A stretch of DNA of 26,213 nt from Candidatus Mesolinea sp. (GCA_003499715.1 DNSH01000126.1:2846-29058); one strand, 5' to 3'. Shown: positions 16,884-25,344, numbered from the stretch's first letter. Numbers and translations are program-made. Notes: generated by a model not told the origin, from the sequence alone.

Positions 16884-17546
16884 ATGAAACCGACCCGCAA
16901 GAAAATTCGCTTGCAGCTGCTGCCACTCGAGCGTTACGTTGGCGTGGATGAAAAAGACCCGATCAAGTTTTACCGCCTGCCTGTCATTGGCCGCATGTAT
17001 CAACGGCGCATCGAGCTTTGCATCGAGCAGCTCATGGGCGGGCAAGCCGTGCTCGAGGTTGGCTTCGGCTCGGGCGTCAGCTTCCTCAACCTCAGCCAAC
17101 TTTACCAGGAAATTCATGGCCTGGACCTGACCGCGGACGCCCGCCAGGTGGGCGAGATGTTTGCCGGTATTGGGATTCAGACCGAGCTGCGTAACGGCAG
17201 CGTTTTGGAGATGCCCTACCCCGACCAGTGCTTCGACGCGGTATTGCTCATCAGTATATTGGAGCACCTGCAGCCCCAAGAGCAGCTTCAGGCATTCCGG
17301 GAGATCTGGCGTGTGCTCAAGCCTGGCGGACAAGTGGTTTACGGCGTGCCCGTGGAGCGTCCTTTGATGGTTTTCATGTTCAGCCTGCTGGGCACCGATA
17401 TCCGCCAGCACCACTTCTCCACTGAGGCAGACGTCCGCAAGGCTGCGCAAGAGGTTTTCGGGCTGGGGAATATTACCCCCATGCGCGGTCCGCTCGGGCT
17501 GTTTGGGCAAGTGTATGAAGTGGGGGATTTTCGGAAAGCGAGGTAA
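16884..17546 (+). CDS. Class I SAM-dependent methyltransferase (Methyltransf_11 type)
   Basis: A 220-residue soluble protein. VLEVGFGSGVSFLNL (57-71) is the glycine-rich SAM-binding motif I; GLDL ends with Asp81, which would bind the SAM ribose; NGSVLEMPYPDQCFDAVLLISILEHL (104-129) covers motifs II-III; and IWRVLKPGGQVVYGVP (141-156) is the motif typical of small-molecule methyltransferases. The last 65 residues (MVFMFSLLGTDIRQHHFST...) would form the substrate part and give no hint of the substrate. It stands alone on its strand, with a weak GGAAG site before ATG 16884. A truncated copy of its C-terminal third lies at 23566-23825, about nine bases in ten identical by eye, so this gene or a close relative was duplicated. 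Confidence 0.85.
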   Translation: MKPTRKKIRLQLLPLERYVGVDEKDPIKFYRLPVIGRMYQRRIELCIEQLMGGQAVLEVGFGSGVSFLNLSQLYQEIHGLDLTADARQVGEMFAGIGIQTELRNGSVLEMPYPDQCFDAVLLISILEHLQPQEQLQAFREIWRVLKPGGQVVYGVPVERPLMVFMFSLLGTDIRQHHFSTEADVRKAAQEVFGLGNITPMRGPLGLFGQVYEVGDFRKAR

Positions 17547-17885
17547 ATTAATTAAAACAACCCAGGTGAATAAGTGCCTGATGTAAATCAACACTACCCG
17601 GGCTGGAACCTAGATTCCAAGAGACATTGAAGCCACTTCCTTAGCACCGTTGCAGAATCAAAAAGCAGAAAAACCTTATGAATTAACCGGATTCTTCTTT
17701 AATATTTTTTTTAATTATTGCTTTTTGTAATTTTCTTTGTTATAATAAATTTGTTATTATAATTAGTCCATGCTCAGTCGATAGCTTTTTTTCGTTCCGC
17801 TTTTGGCTTTCCCCTCTTAGGTGGAAACTGCCTGAAATTGTCCCTCGTTCAATACAATATTTAACATATGATAATGGAGGTTATC
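17547..17885 (+). promoter_or_regulatory. AT-rich intergenic stretch with promoter and AT palindrome
   Basis: No gene is seen in these 340 bases. TTGCTT (17718-17723) and TATAAT (17741-17746) are 17 bases apart, a good sigma-70-type promoter. The -10 box lies inside a perfect inverted repeat, TTATAATAA (17740-17748) and TTATTATAA (17754-17762), which creates a second TATAAT at 17758-17763. The implied leader of about 130 bases ends in GGAGG (17876-17880), 5 bases before ATG 17886. Confidence 0.5.
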
Positions 17886-19292
17886 ATGAAAAGTTGGCGA
17901 ATCGTTCTAATTTCCCTCATTGCTGTTTTACTGGTAAGCACCATAAGTGTAAGCGCCGCAGAAATTGAGGAGTCCGGCGCCACCCAACCATGGAGAATAA
18001 CCAAGATCGATGGATATGGGCATTGGGATGTTGGTACGCACGTTTCCATGGTACGCCATCCTAAAACAGGCAAACTCTATATCAGCTATTATGACTCTGT
18101 CAACACTGCCCTCAAGATGGCACACGAAGTCGCGCCTGGCACAGGTAACTGCCGGGATGAGAACTGGGAGTGCGAAACGGTACAAAGTGGCGATTCTGTC
18201 GGTAAGTATAGCTCTATCGATGTTGTCTACATTGAATCGTCAAATCCCATCCTCAACCATACCAAAATCGGAATCTCGTTCTACGATGCAACCAAACAGC
18301 GCCTGCGCTATGCGACCTGCAACTCAGGCGGTATTTACACCTGCGAGTGGCGGGTTTATAACGTCGATGACTCGTCTAACGAGCAGGTGTATGTTGGGCA
18401 ATATAGCTCTTTGAAGTTTGACAGCGAAAACGTTCCGCATATTGCCTATCACCGCTACAACTTTCCTCTATTAGTTAGTGGTGTGAAGTTTGCTTCTTAT
18501 GTCGGTGAAGGTACTGGCAACTGCATTGATGGAGGCAGCTTCGATTGTGAAACTATCGATTCTGCATCTGGTACACTCGGCCACGGCAGTCATACCTCTT
18601 TGGATTTTAACTTATATAGCGGAGAGCCCATCGTTGCCTTCTATAATGCTGAGGATGACGCCCTTGAAATGGCTTATCCAACATTGTATCCAGGGAGCGA
18701 ATGCTCAAATGCTGATTGGACTTGCAGGATAATTGATGACGATGGCAATGTGGGCAAGTACGTTTCTTTACATGCCCCAAAATCTGGATACGATACGTAT
18801 CGATTGGCGTACTACGATGCGACAAATGCAGAGGTAAAGTATGCTGTTTACGTCGGAACCGGTGGTAATTGTACAAACCCTGCCTTTGATTGCTATGCAG
18901 TGGACACAGTGGGAGCTTACACCGATAGTATGAATCCCATCTCACTGGCAATAGATACTTCCCAGGAGGATGATTATCCTGTCATCGCCTATAGCCAATT
19001 TGCCACCGAGGGTTGGACCCACCTGAAAATTGCCAGGCCGGCGTCAAGCTACGGAGAGCTCTTCGGCAACTGCGGTGACGTACCACCAGGAGAGCTTTTC
19101 CTATATTGGCAGTGCAGCATTGTCGATGTGGGCGGCCAGCACATGCATGAGGGGTATTACGTCGCCTTGGATGTGAACTCGGCAGGGCTTGCTGCGATAG
19201 CCTATTCTGAGCTGTATGTCGATTATAGTGAGAACTCTCTTATGCTTGCCCGGCAGCAATTTGAAATGTACCTGCCGCTCATTCAGCGCTAA
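17886..19292 (+). CDS. Secreted propeller-like repeat protein with LPLIQR tail
   Basis: A 468-residue protein that starts MKSWRIVLISLIAVLLVSTI and has a signal peptide cut near VSAAE (about residue 25). ATG 17886 is chosen because GGAGG lies 5 bases upstream and the signal peptide starts there. The mature part repeats a pattern every 50-60 residues: a GNC...W.CE/CR cysteine pair, a VGKYxSL or similar stretch, then IxYYDA...LKYA (for example SFYDATKQRLRYATC, AYYDATNAEVKYAVY). It has the look of BNR-like or other beta-propeller blades with paired cysteines. It ends FEMYLPLIQR, nearly the same tail as the beta-helix protein ending at 4502. No catalytic residues are evident. A surface or extracellular binding role is inference. 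Confidence 0.78.
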   Translation: MKSWRIVLISLIAVLLVSTISVSAAEIEESGATQPWRITKIDGYGHWDVGTHVSMVRHPKTGKLYISYYDSVNTALKMAHEVAPGTGNCRDENWECETVQSGDSVGKYSSIDVVYIESSNPILNHTKIGISFYDATKQRLRYATCNSGGIYTCEWRVYNVDDSSNEQVYVGQYSSLKFDSENVPHIAYHRYNFPLLVSGVKFASYVGEGTGNCIDGGSFDCETIDSASGTLGHGSHTSLDFNLYSGEPIVAFYNAEDDALEMAYPTLYPGSECSNADWTCRIIDDDGNVGKYVSLHAPKSGYDTYRLAYYDATNAEVKYAVYVGTGGNCTNPAFDCYAVDTVGAYTDSMNPISLAIDTSQEDDYPVIAYSQFATEGWTHLKIARPASSYGELFGNCGDVPPGELFLYWQCSIVDVGGQHMHEGYYVALDVNSAGLAAIAYSELYVDYSENSLMLARQQFEMYLPLIQR

Positions 19293-19663
19293 GAGGCGAA
19301 AGGATAATCATAAAAATTTAACTTTAGGCCTTCTAATTTTTGAAATCGAGGTTAAATCACTTAAGGAGCAGCTTGCCATAAGCAAAATGCCCCTTAGCTG
19401 GTATAGTTCTCATCGATTTGGGCACGACAAATCGCTCAAGATCGGTTAGATTTGCTTAATTCTGCTACCTAAGGCGAAACCTACTAGAACATCAGAGGTA
19501 ATCAAGCTAAACAGATAGAAATATGTCTTGAACATGAGCTCTTGCCGTAAATATAGATCCGAAATCTTTATTTATAGTGAACAAAAACTGGCTTCATTAA
19601 ACGAACGCATGAAGCCAGTTTGCTCTTATTGCTGCCCAGCTAGCTGGGCCTGGAGGTTAAGCC
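19293..19663. other. Intergenic stretch between convergent secreted-protein genes
   Basis: These 371 bases hold no gene I can support; the short open frames lack ribosome-binding sites and recognisable sequence. The only strong structure is the terminator hairpin at 19585-19621, which serves the minus-strand gene. A weak AAAAATT/AATTTTT pairing just after the 19292 stop might terminate the plus-strand gene. Confidence 0.5.
19580..19621 (-). terminator. Strong intrinsic terminator of the FG-GAP protein gene
   Basis: AAACTGGCTTCAT (19585-19597) and ATGAAGCCAGTTT (19609-19621) form a perfect 13-bp stem with an 11-base loop. Read on the minus strand, the stem ends in TTTTTGTT, so it terminates the gene ending at 19664, 43 bases downstream of its stop. 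Confidence 0.85.
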
Positions 19664-22600
19664 TTAGCGGTAGACAAAGGCAGTCGCTTCAGATCCCAAG
19701 AAGTCAGCATCTTCAGCAAAAACAGCTCGGATTGGCCGTGGCGTCTTGGAGATGTACTTCGTGCTGATGAGAATTGAAGCGTTTCCATTGGTATCGGTGA
19801 TTGCAGTGCCAATCTCAAGCCATCCCAGTGTATTCCTGACTTTGGTTTGAATAAAGAACCTGATTTCTTTTCCAGCCAGTGGAGCCAGGTCTTCTTCCGT
19901 TAAGGTCGCTACTGCAGTGGCTGGATTGCCCTTATAACCTATGGCATCTGGGAGTGTGAGGATAGTACCTTCCTTTAGAACCTCAAAATCCGCCGTATCA
20001 GAAGACGGCCCGTATAAGCCCTGGCCTCCAAAAGAAGCTGCGAGCGTTGACATTCCCGCTGGGCCTTGCAGCGTGATGGTCACGGCAACATGTCCATCCT
20101 CATCTGTGGTCCCAGACACGCTGGCTGAGCCAATCGCAAAATTAACAGTTACTCCTGCCAGTGGAGCGTCGTCACTATCAAAAAGGGTCGCGCCGACGGT
20201 TACCTCATCCGTTACCTGACCGCTTGTCGGGTTTCCCGCGTCCAGAACCAGCGTGGTGCTATCAGCGATGGAAATATTCCCAGTGTCATTTGCCGCAGCT
20301 CTCAAGCCGTTCCAGCTCGCGCTGACCGTTGCCGGACCAATCTCACGGGTCGGAATTACTTCGGCTGTAGCGATGCCATAAGCATCTGTCGTCCCTGAAT
20401 AGGACTCCTCGACTCCATCGCCATCAGCGTCAAAGCTGAAGATAACCTCCTGTCCAGGGATAGGCTGACTTGAACCATTTAGCAAGGTCGCAATGAGCAC
20501 TCCGGGTTCGTTGCGGCTCAAGATTCGGTCAGATGCGGTGAGAACTGCGCCATCAATAACATCACCAACGCCATCATGATCGCTATCGCTTTGATCCGGG
20601 TTAGCCACAGTGGGGGCATTGTCATAAGCTTTGGCAAGCGAAACTTCACCCAGGGTCATCGCCACAGCGTCAGGATAGGTTTTCACAAAATCCAAGAGGG
20701 TCATCCAGGCTTCCCACCGGGGCAGGTAAACGGTATTATTTTCCCGGTTGTTCTCGCCTCTTGGCTGAGTATTGTTCACACGGCCGCTCCACTCCACTTC
20801 TTCAATTAACCAGGTATTCAATCCTCCAACCTGAGTGATCGATTGCAGATAGGCTCTATAGGCTTCTTCGTTAAAAACATCGTTAGGCGTATCGGGGGGA
20901 TTAACCTGGAGGTCTGCCGAAGCGTGATACATGCCAAACTGGTCAAATTGCTCCATATGCGAACCTTCAGGGCTAAAAGCCCAACCTAGATAACCCGGTT
21001 CTTCTTCGTATTGACTGGCGGAGAAAGACTTGAACCCCAGCTGAGCGGTTGCCTGACGTGAAAGCGCATCGGAGGCATTGTAGGGCGGCGAATAGCTGAT
21101 AAATGGATTTGCTGAGGTGGTCCAGTCAATCTTTGCTGAGGTGCTTGAGGCACCAGATTCAGCCACCCATTTATCACCGTAATTCCCAAGCAGCGTGTCG
21201 TAACCAACGCGCAAGAGCTCAAAATTCTCGGCTTCTGTTAGGCCGCAAGTTTCGCAAGAGAAATAATTTAGGTCTGGATCTGTGGCCCAATCGCCATTGA
21301 GAGTATTGCTGATGTGATACGAGCCATGCTGAGCAATCTCTAGCTCTATGTAGTTATTCCGGTCATTGATCCATGTGATTACCGGCGGATCTGTCCAGAG
21401 CTGTTTGGGAATAACGACAAGGCTGATCGGGACTTGAGCACCGCCAGGAAGCGTCGTCACTCCAGATCCTTCAACGCCGCAAGGTTCATAATCAGGCTCA
21501 AAATCCTCAGGGTCGTAATTTTCCCAACACTTAACTTGCCAGTCGGCCTCCGAAAGAATCGCCGCGTCAGTCAAAATTTGGGTAAACTCATTTTGGAACC
21601 AGCGCCCCAGAGCGTCAATGCGCACCACAAAATGCGTGCTGCCTTGGCTCCACTTGATAGAGGCAGCGACTGACTCATCGTAATACAAATCTCCAGGGAG
21701 CGGGCCATCAACGATCCCATCCCCATCCGTGTCCTGGTCGAGCAAGGGGTCGCAAGCATCGCCATACGTGTCCGCATCACTATTCAGTTGATCAGGGTTG
21801 GCAACAAAAGGACAATTGTCAGCTTCATCTAAAACCCCATCATTATCATCGTCCGGATCAGCCGGATCCCCGAGGCGCTGCCAGGTCTCCATATCCTCGG
21901 GATTACCGAGGATGGTATCAAAATCATTATCGAGCTGGTCTAGGGCAGTTAGTGATCCATCGGTGTTCATATCCAGCCTGGGGAAATTGGCGATTTGTGG
22001 AGCGTTATCGATGTAATCGGAAATTCCGTCATTATCGCTATCCAGCGGCGGCAATTGCCGCAGCCAATTTACTTTCCCGCCATATTCAGCCACAATAATG
22101 TCGTTATTGGCGTCCCCGTTCACATCCAACACCGTCACTCCCCGGGCGACCATGCCCACATCCGTCAGGAGGGAGGCACCATTGAACTCGTAGTTCGTTG
22201 GTGTACTTGTATGGATCAACACTTCACCATCGTGCGCCACAGCGGCAGTCTGTGCACCTGATTGCAAGCCGAGGACCAGGTCAGATTTACCGTCACCATT
22301 CAGATCCGCTGAGCCCAAAGCGGGAGTGTAGCCAACTGCTGCCCGATAGGAATCATGAGCCAATAAGACATTAGGTCGGGTTGGAAGGGGTGGCGTTGAG
22401 GGGGCGTGCAAAGAGAAGTGCCCTGCCCCATCGTTTATGTACAGGTAAATATATAGAGCTCGATCCCCCACCCAAAGGTCAGCGTCACCGTCATTATCGA
22501 CATCACCCAGAGCTAACCCCCAAGGACTGTTTTGAGTGCTGATGGCAGGGTAATAAACAGCTGAGCAAGCAGTTGGCAAACAGCTGCTGACTTCGGTGAT

Positions 22601-23254
22601 AATCGTCTCCACAGTGAATGTTCCTGCATTATTCCGCAGCAGCTTTACAACCGAATTTGAGCCATCAACCCCGCCAGCGATGATATCTGCATCTCCATCA
22701 CCGTCCACATCTCCAACGGTCAGGCTGCCAGCATCGGTGCCAATATCGGCCAGGAGCGTGCCGGCGTTGTGAAGCACTCCACTCACGTAGTACGGGCTTT
22801 CAACGAAAGTGCCATCGCCATTACCCAGGAAGGCACGCACCTCACCGTCATTCACTACGAAAGGCGCAGTGCCAGGACTATTGGCATTTGCTCCCCAAAT
22901 GACGTCCAGGTTGCCGTCACCATTAATATCCCCTGCAGCAAAAGCCCAGGCGTTATAGTAAGCCTGCTTCCAGGCAAACTGCGTTGGCGAGGCAAATGAG
23001 CCAAGACCGCTCCCAGCAATAAAATGTATGTTGCCTGTTGTTCTGCCGGCAACTACATCCAAGAAACCATCCTCGTTGAAATCGCCTGCAGCAATTCCAA
23101 ACGGGCGGGTTGGGCTGCCAAAATCCGCGATTAAGCTGGGCGATGCAAAATAAGGATCCCATGGAGGGGTAATGGTGGCATTTACAACGGGCGGCACAGT
23201 CGCCGCAATCAAAAGCACAATAATAACAACCAAGCTGAAAAACCGTCTTTTCAT
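19664..23254 (-). CDS. Large secreted FG-GAP / thrombospondin-3 / Ig-like surface protein
   Basis: A 1,196-residue protein when started at ATG 23254, 8 bases after AGGAG; the GTG at 23263 is too close to that site. Residues 1-25 are a signal peptide (MKRRFFSLVVIIVLLIAATV, then VVNA). About 45-400 hold six FG-GAP/VCBS calcium-loop repeats (DFNEDGFLD, DINGDGNLD, DVDGDGDAD, DVDNDGDAD, DLNGDGKSD, DVNGDANND), likely a beta-propeller. Thrombospondin type 3 calcium repeats lie at about 405-520 and again near 898 (DSDHDGVGD). The part between (520-880) has Cys pairs and many Trp/Tyr but no family I recognise. The end (about 905-1196) has three Ig-like Big_1-type domains (PIPGQEVIFSFDADGDG, PLAGVTVNFAIG, PLAGKEIRFFI). 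It ends FVYR, without the LPLIQR tail. Calcium-dependent adhesion or binding is likely. Confidence 0.85.
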   Translation of the reverse strand: MKRRFFSLVVIIVLLIAATVPPVVNATITPPWDPYFASPSLIADFGSPTRPFGIAAGDFNEDGFLDVVAGRTTGNIHFIAGSGLGSFASPTQFAWKQAYYNAWAFAAGDINGDGNLDVIWGANANSPGTAPFVVNDGEVRAFLGNGDGTFVESPYYVSGVLHNAGTLLADIGTDAGSLTVGDVDGDGDADIIAGGVDGSNSVVKLLRNNAGTFTVETIITEVSSCLPTACSAVYYPAISTQNSPWGLALGDVDNDGDADLWVGDRALYIYLYINDGAGHFSLHAPSTPPLPTRPNVLLAHDSYRAAVGYTPALGSADLNGDGKSDLVLGLQSGAQTAAVAHDGEVLIHTSTPTNYEFNGASLLTDVGMVARGVTVLDVNGDANNDIIVAEYGGKVNWLRQLPPLDSDNDGISDYIDNAPQIANFPRLDMNTDGSLTALDQLDNDFDTILGNPEDMETWQRLGDPADPDDDNDGVLDEADNCPFVANPDQLNSDADTYGDACDPLLDQDTDGDGIVDGPLPGDLYYDESVAASIKWSQGSTHFVVRIDALGRWFQNEFTQILTDAAILSEADWQVKCWENYDPEDFEPDYEPCGVEGSGVTTLPGGAQVPISLVVIPKQLWTDPPVITWINDRNNYIELEIAQHGSYHISNTLNGDWATDPDLNYFSCETCGLTEAENFELLRVGYDTLLGNYGDKWVAESGASSTSAKIDWTTSANPFISYSPPYNASDALSRQATAQLGFKSFSASQYEEEPGYLGWAFSPEGSHMEQFDQFGMYHASADLQVNPPDTPNDVFNEEAYRAYLQSITQVGGLNTWLIEEVEWSGRVNNTQPRGENNRENNTVYLPRWEAWMTLLDFVKTYPDAVAMTLGEVSLAKAYDNAPTVANPDQSDSDHDGVGDVIDGAVLTASDRILSRNEPGVLIATLLNGSSQPIPGQEVIFSFDADGDGVEESYSGTTDAYGIATAEVIPTREIGPATVSASWNGLRAAANDTGNISIADSTTLVLDAGNPTSGQVTDEVTVGATLFDSDDAPLAGVTVNFAIGSASVSGTTDEDGHVAVTITLQGPAGMSTLAASFGGQGLYGPSSDTADFEVLKEGTILTLPDAIGYKGNPATAVATLTEEDLAPLAGKEIRFFIQTKVRNTLGWLEIGTAITDTNGNASILISTKYISKTPRPIRAVFAEDADFLGSEATAFVYR

Positions 23255-23301
23255 TACATACACTCCTTTGTTAATAACAGATAAGTGGAAATCGTTTCAT
23301 T

Positions 23302-23307
23302 ATTATA
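23302..23307 (-). promoter_or_regulatory. -10 box of the FG-GAP protein gene
   Basis: A perfect TATAAT reads leftward at 23307-23302, about 47 bases before ATG 23254. The -35 side (around 23325-23330, reading GACAAA) is only a partial match. Confidence 0.45.
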
Positions 23308-23431
23308 GTACAGAAATGCTTGAATTTGTCCTATATTTACAAAAATAGGTGGAAATTGCTGGTTGATCTCGGATAATCCCAGGATAACGCACCAGCTTTT
23401 CCTTGGTTTCCGCCTCCTACTGGGAGGGGTT

Positions 23432-23568
23432 GTGAACTGAACCGGTTAAATACAAAGTGAGCGTGCAGGGGCTCGACTGCCCTCACCCCATTCCGAGGGA
23501 CCTGAACCAGGTCTTTTTAAACGCAAAGTATGCGTGCAGAGGCTCTATTGTCCTCACAGCCTTGAGGG
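23432..23568 (+). repeat. Left copy of the 71-bp tandem repeat array
   Basis: Two tandem units start at 23457 (GTGAGCGTGCAGGGGCTCGA) and 23528 (GTATGCGTGCAGAGGCTCTA), 71 bases apart, preceded by a part unit (GAACTGAACC...TACAAA). Each unit continues with a short hairpin and, in the first, CCTGAACCAGG and TTTAAAC. The second unit is diverged and is cut by the methyltransferase fragment at about 23566. The same unit recurs at 26018-26213, so the two arrays bracket a 2.5-kb segment. Confidence 0.85.
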
Positions 23569-23825
23569 AGATTTGGCGCGTGCTCAAGCCCGGCGGGCAG
23601 GTGGTTTATGGCGTGCCTGTGGAGCGGCCTTTTATGGTGTTCATGTTCCGCCTGCTGGGCACCGATATCCGCCAGCATCACTTCTCCACCGAGGCAGACG
23701 TCCGCAAGGCTGCGAAAGAGGTCTTCGGCCCAGGGAATATCACTCCCATGCGCGGTCCGCTTGGGCTATTTGGGCGGGTGTATGAGGTGGGGGATTTTCG
23801 GAAGGCTGAATTAGACACTCAGTAA
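23566..23825 (+). pseudogene. Truncated copy of the methyltransferase (C-terminal third)
   Basis: The frame from REIWRVLKPGGQVVYGVP to DFRKAE matches residues 139-219 of the methyltransferase at 16884-17546 almost residue for residue, with about nine bases in ten identical by eye. The first two thirds, including the SAM-binding motif I, are missing. The upstream frame continues into the tandem repeat, and a GTG at 23457 inside the repeat could in principle start a 122-residue fusion. It has no ribosome-binding site and could not bind SAM. The join lies near GAGGGAGAT, where repeat and gene share a few bases. It looks like a rearrangement remnant. Changes are spread along the copy without frameshift, so it is old or came from a diverged relative. 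Confidence 0.85.
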
Positions 23826-23868
23826 ATCCTCGTGTAAAAAAACTCATAAAGAGCTAATAAAAACACCT

Positions 23869-24489
23869 CTATGAGCTCAATAGCTCCCGCAGGATGTCAC
23901 CTCTTTGCCACAATGATCCTTGACCTTGCCCAAGATCATCATAAGAAATACAACTTTTCTTCCCATCAAATTCACGTGGAAGCCAAGGGGAAATCGCCTT
24001 CCTATAAGACTCCGGCAGCAAATCGTGAATTTTTTCCGGCTTCAATTCCCGAATGTATTCTATAAGGACTTCTCCTAACAAGTTTTGCTTCCACCAGGTA
24101 TATAGCCGCTTTCCATTGGGTAAAGTTTCATCCATCCGTAAATTGTATTTTTGGATACTATCTTGTGCATCCAAGACCCCATAGAGCGCCGAAATGATGA
24201 GTACTTTTTTATCCCGAGCCCGCGGAAATAGCTCCGCAAAGTTACTCCGCTGGTATATGATGCCAGAATAGCGCAAATAAGCTGGCATATATTGAAGTTT
24301 TGTTGAAGGAATATTTCCACCCAAATCCGGACCAGCCGGCTGGTGTTTGGTTTGTGCCAGCTCCGATCGCAGGGTTAACAGCCGCTGAAATGTGGCTTTG
24401 GATAAATACCCTTCGAGTTGTGAGGGCGAATATTCTGGCGATCCGCCGTCTCTCTTTTTAGCACTGCAGGTAATTAATATCAGTTCCAT
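23869..24489 (-). CDS. YaaA-like (DUF328-related) protein
   Basis: A 206-residue protein started at ATG 24489, which overlaps the end of the upstream gene by 10 bases. The longer frame from 24522 adds 11 unlikely residues. Recognisable points: MELILITCSAKKRDGG at the N-terminus, RYSGIIYQ at 73-80, VLIISALYGVLDAQDSIQKYNLRM at 96-119 and LYTWWKQNL at 129-137. These match the layout of YaaA (PSPAKT..., RYNG.vY, LSGLYGlL.P.d.I.pYRLeM, LY.fW). E. coli YaaA limits peroxide damage and its family has been reported to bind DNA. Here the N-terminal Cys and the C-terminal GQGQGSLWQRGDILREL differ from the classic form, so it may be a separate subfamily. Its stop-start overlap with the glycosylase-like gene implies translational coupling. 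Confidence 0.68.
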   Translation of the reverse strand: MELILITCSAKKRDGGSPEYSPSQLEGYLSKATFQRLLTLRSELAQTKHQPAGPDLGGNIPSTKLQYMPAYLRYSGIIYQRSNFAELFPRARDKKVLIISALYGVLDAQDSIQKYNLRMDETLPNGKRLYTWWKQNLLGEVLIEYIRELKPEKIHDLLPESYRKAISPWLPREFDGKKSCISYDDLGQGQGSLWQRGDILRELLSS

Positions 24490-25244
24490 AAACGACTTAC
24501 TACTATCCCTACCTTCGGGCAAATGTCATACATCGGGCATTGGAAACAAACTGGGTTGGAAGGACGGCAAAATTCTCGACCAATAAACCACAAAGCCGTA
24601 TCAACTTGGGCAGGATATGACGGGTTGAGGACGCGAGCGGCACTGATCGCATCCTTCTGATCAACGCGCGGAGCTACACCTAAGCGGTAAAGCACAAGCG
24701 TGGTATGTACGTCAGGCTTGATATCCATCTGCGTATGATCTAAATCGGAAAAAGTTACCCCATAGGCGCTCTCGATCAGGATTAAAGCAAGGTTCGCAAT
24801 CCCATTGCCAACGCCATAAACTGAAAGAAAAGTCTCTTTGACTTCAGATGCTTTCCTATCCTTCCAAATAGCTTCTGCGTCACCAGAGAATTGCTCCACG
24901 ACAATACGGGTAATATCCTGAAATGTAATCGGCGCCGCGTTTATATAGCGAGGCTTTTTGGGCAATGCATCAAACAGTCCGCGAATTTCTTCCAAGGAAA
25001 GCTTATAGAAACGCTGAGGGTCAAAATGACCTACCCTTTGCTGGATCCAATAAGGAATCGTCCAAATAATATCTGCCTTTGTTCCTCGATCGAGGCAAAC
25101 CGCGGCACAGAATGCAAACGGATTTGCTTTAATCAGTGTTCTAGCACTTGGTTCAGGTGTTGGAAAAAGATACGAGCTATCTACATGATCACGCAATGCA
25201 AGCAAGCGGGATGTTATCAAGGATAAGTTTTTCTCGTTAGACAT
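24480..25244 (-). CDS. HhH-GPD base-excision glycosylase-like protein with [4Fe-4S] cluster
   Basis: A 254-residue protein with GGAGGTGAA directly before ATG 25244. The C-terminus has C226-x6-C233-x2-C236-x5-C242, exactly the iron-sulfur spacing of endonuclease III and MutY. The helix-hairpin-helix is VYGVGNGIANLAL (142-154). The position of the bifunctional-lyase Lys (GVGRKTA in endonuclease III) is Gly148, so beta-lyase activity is not expected. Asp178 (KPDVHTT) or Asp174 is the candidate catalytic Asp, after a longer spacer than usual. The N-terminal NPFAFCAAVCLDRGTKAD replaces the usual LSxQT motif, so base recognition is probably different from both Nth and MutY. It is first in an operon with the YaaA-like gene. 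The modified or damaged base it acts on cannot be told from sequence. Confidence 0.8.
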   Translation of the reverse strand: MSNEKNLSLITSRLLALRDHVDSSYLFPTPEPSARTLIKANPFAFCAAVCLDRGTKADIIWTIPYWIQQRVGHFDPQRFYKLSLEEIRGLFDALPKKPRYINAAPITFQDITRIVVEQFSGDAEAIWKDRKASEVKETFLSVYGVGNGIANLALILIESAYGVTFSDLDHTQMDIKPDVHTTLVLYRLGVAPRVDQKDAISAARVLNPSYPAQVDTALWFIGREFCRPSNPVCFQCPMYDICPKVGIVVSRLWN

Positions 25245-25275
25245 TTCACCTCCGAGTTTTTATTTATTCTTAACC

Positions 25276-25303
25276 AGTATACAAGATATATAGGCAGATT
25301 CAA
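25276..25303 (-). promoter_or_regulatory. Promoter of the glycosylase-YaaA operon
   Basis: On the minus strand TTGAAT (25303-25298) and TATACT (25281-25276) are 16 bases apart. The implied start lies about 25 bases before the ribosome-binding site at 25246-25252. Together with the gene overlap, this supports a self-contained two-gene operon. Confidence 0.5.
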
Positions 25304-25344
25304 CAGAAAAATCCACAATTGCGGAAAACCAGCAGCTTAGTGAT

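Noticed and set aside
16722..17594. 290-residue open frame on the minus strand opposite the methyltransferase
   Set aside because: It is the antisense of a clear methyltransferase gene, has no recognisable motif, and starts without a ribosome-binding site.
19293..19580. Small genes in the gap between the two secreted-protein genes
   Set aside because: The short frames have no ribosome-binding sites, no recognisable motifs and uneven composition.
23457..23825. Functional 122-residue methyltransferase-like gene
   Set aside because: It lacks the SAM-binding motif, its first third is repeat sequence, and no ribosome-binding site precedes the GTG; treated as a pseudogene.
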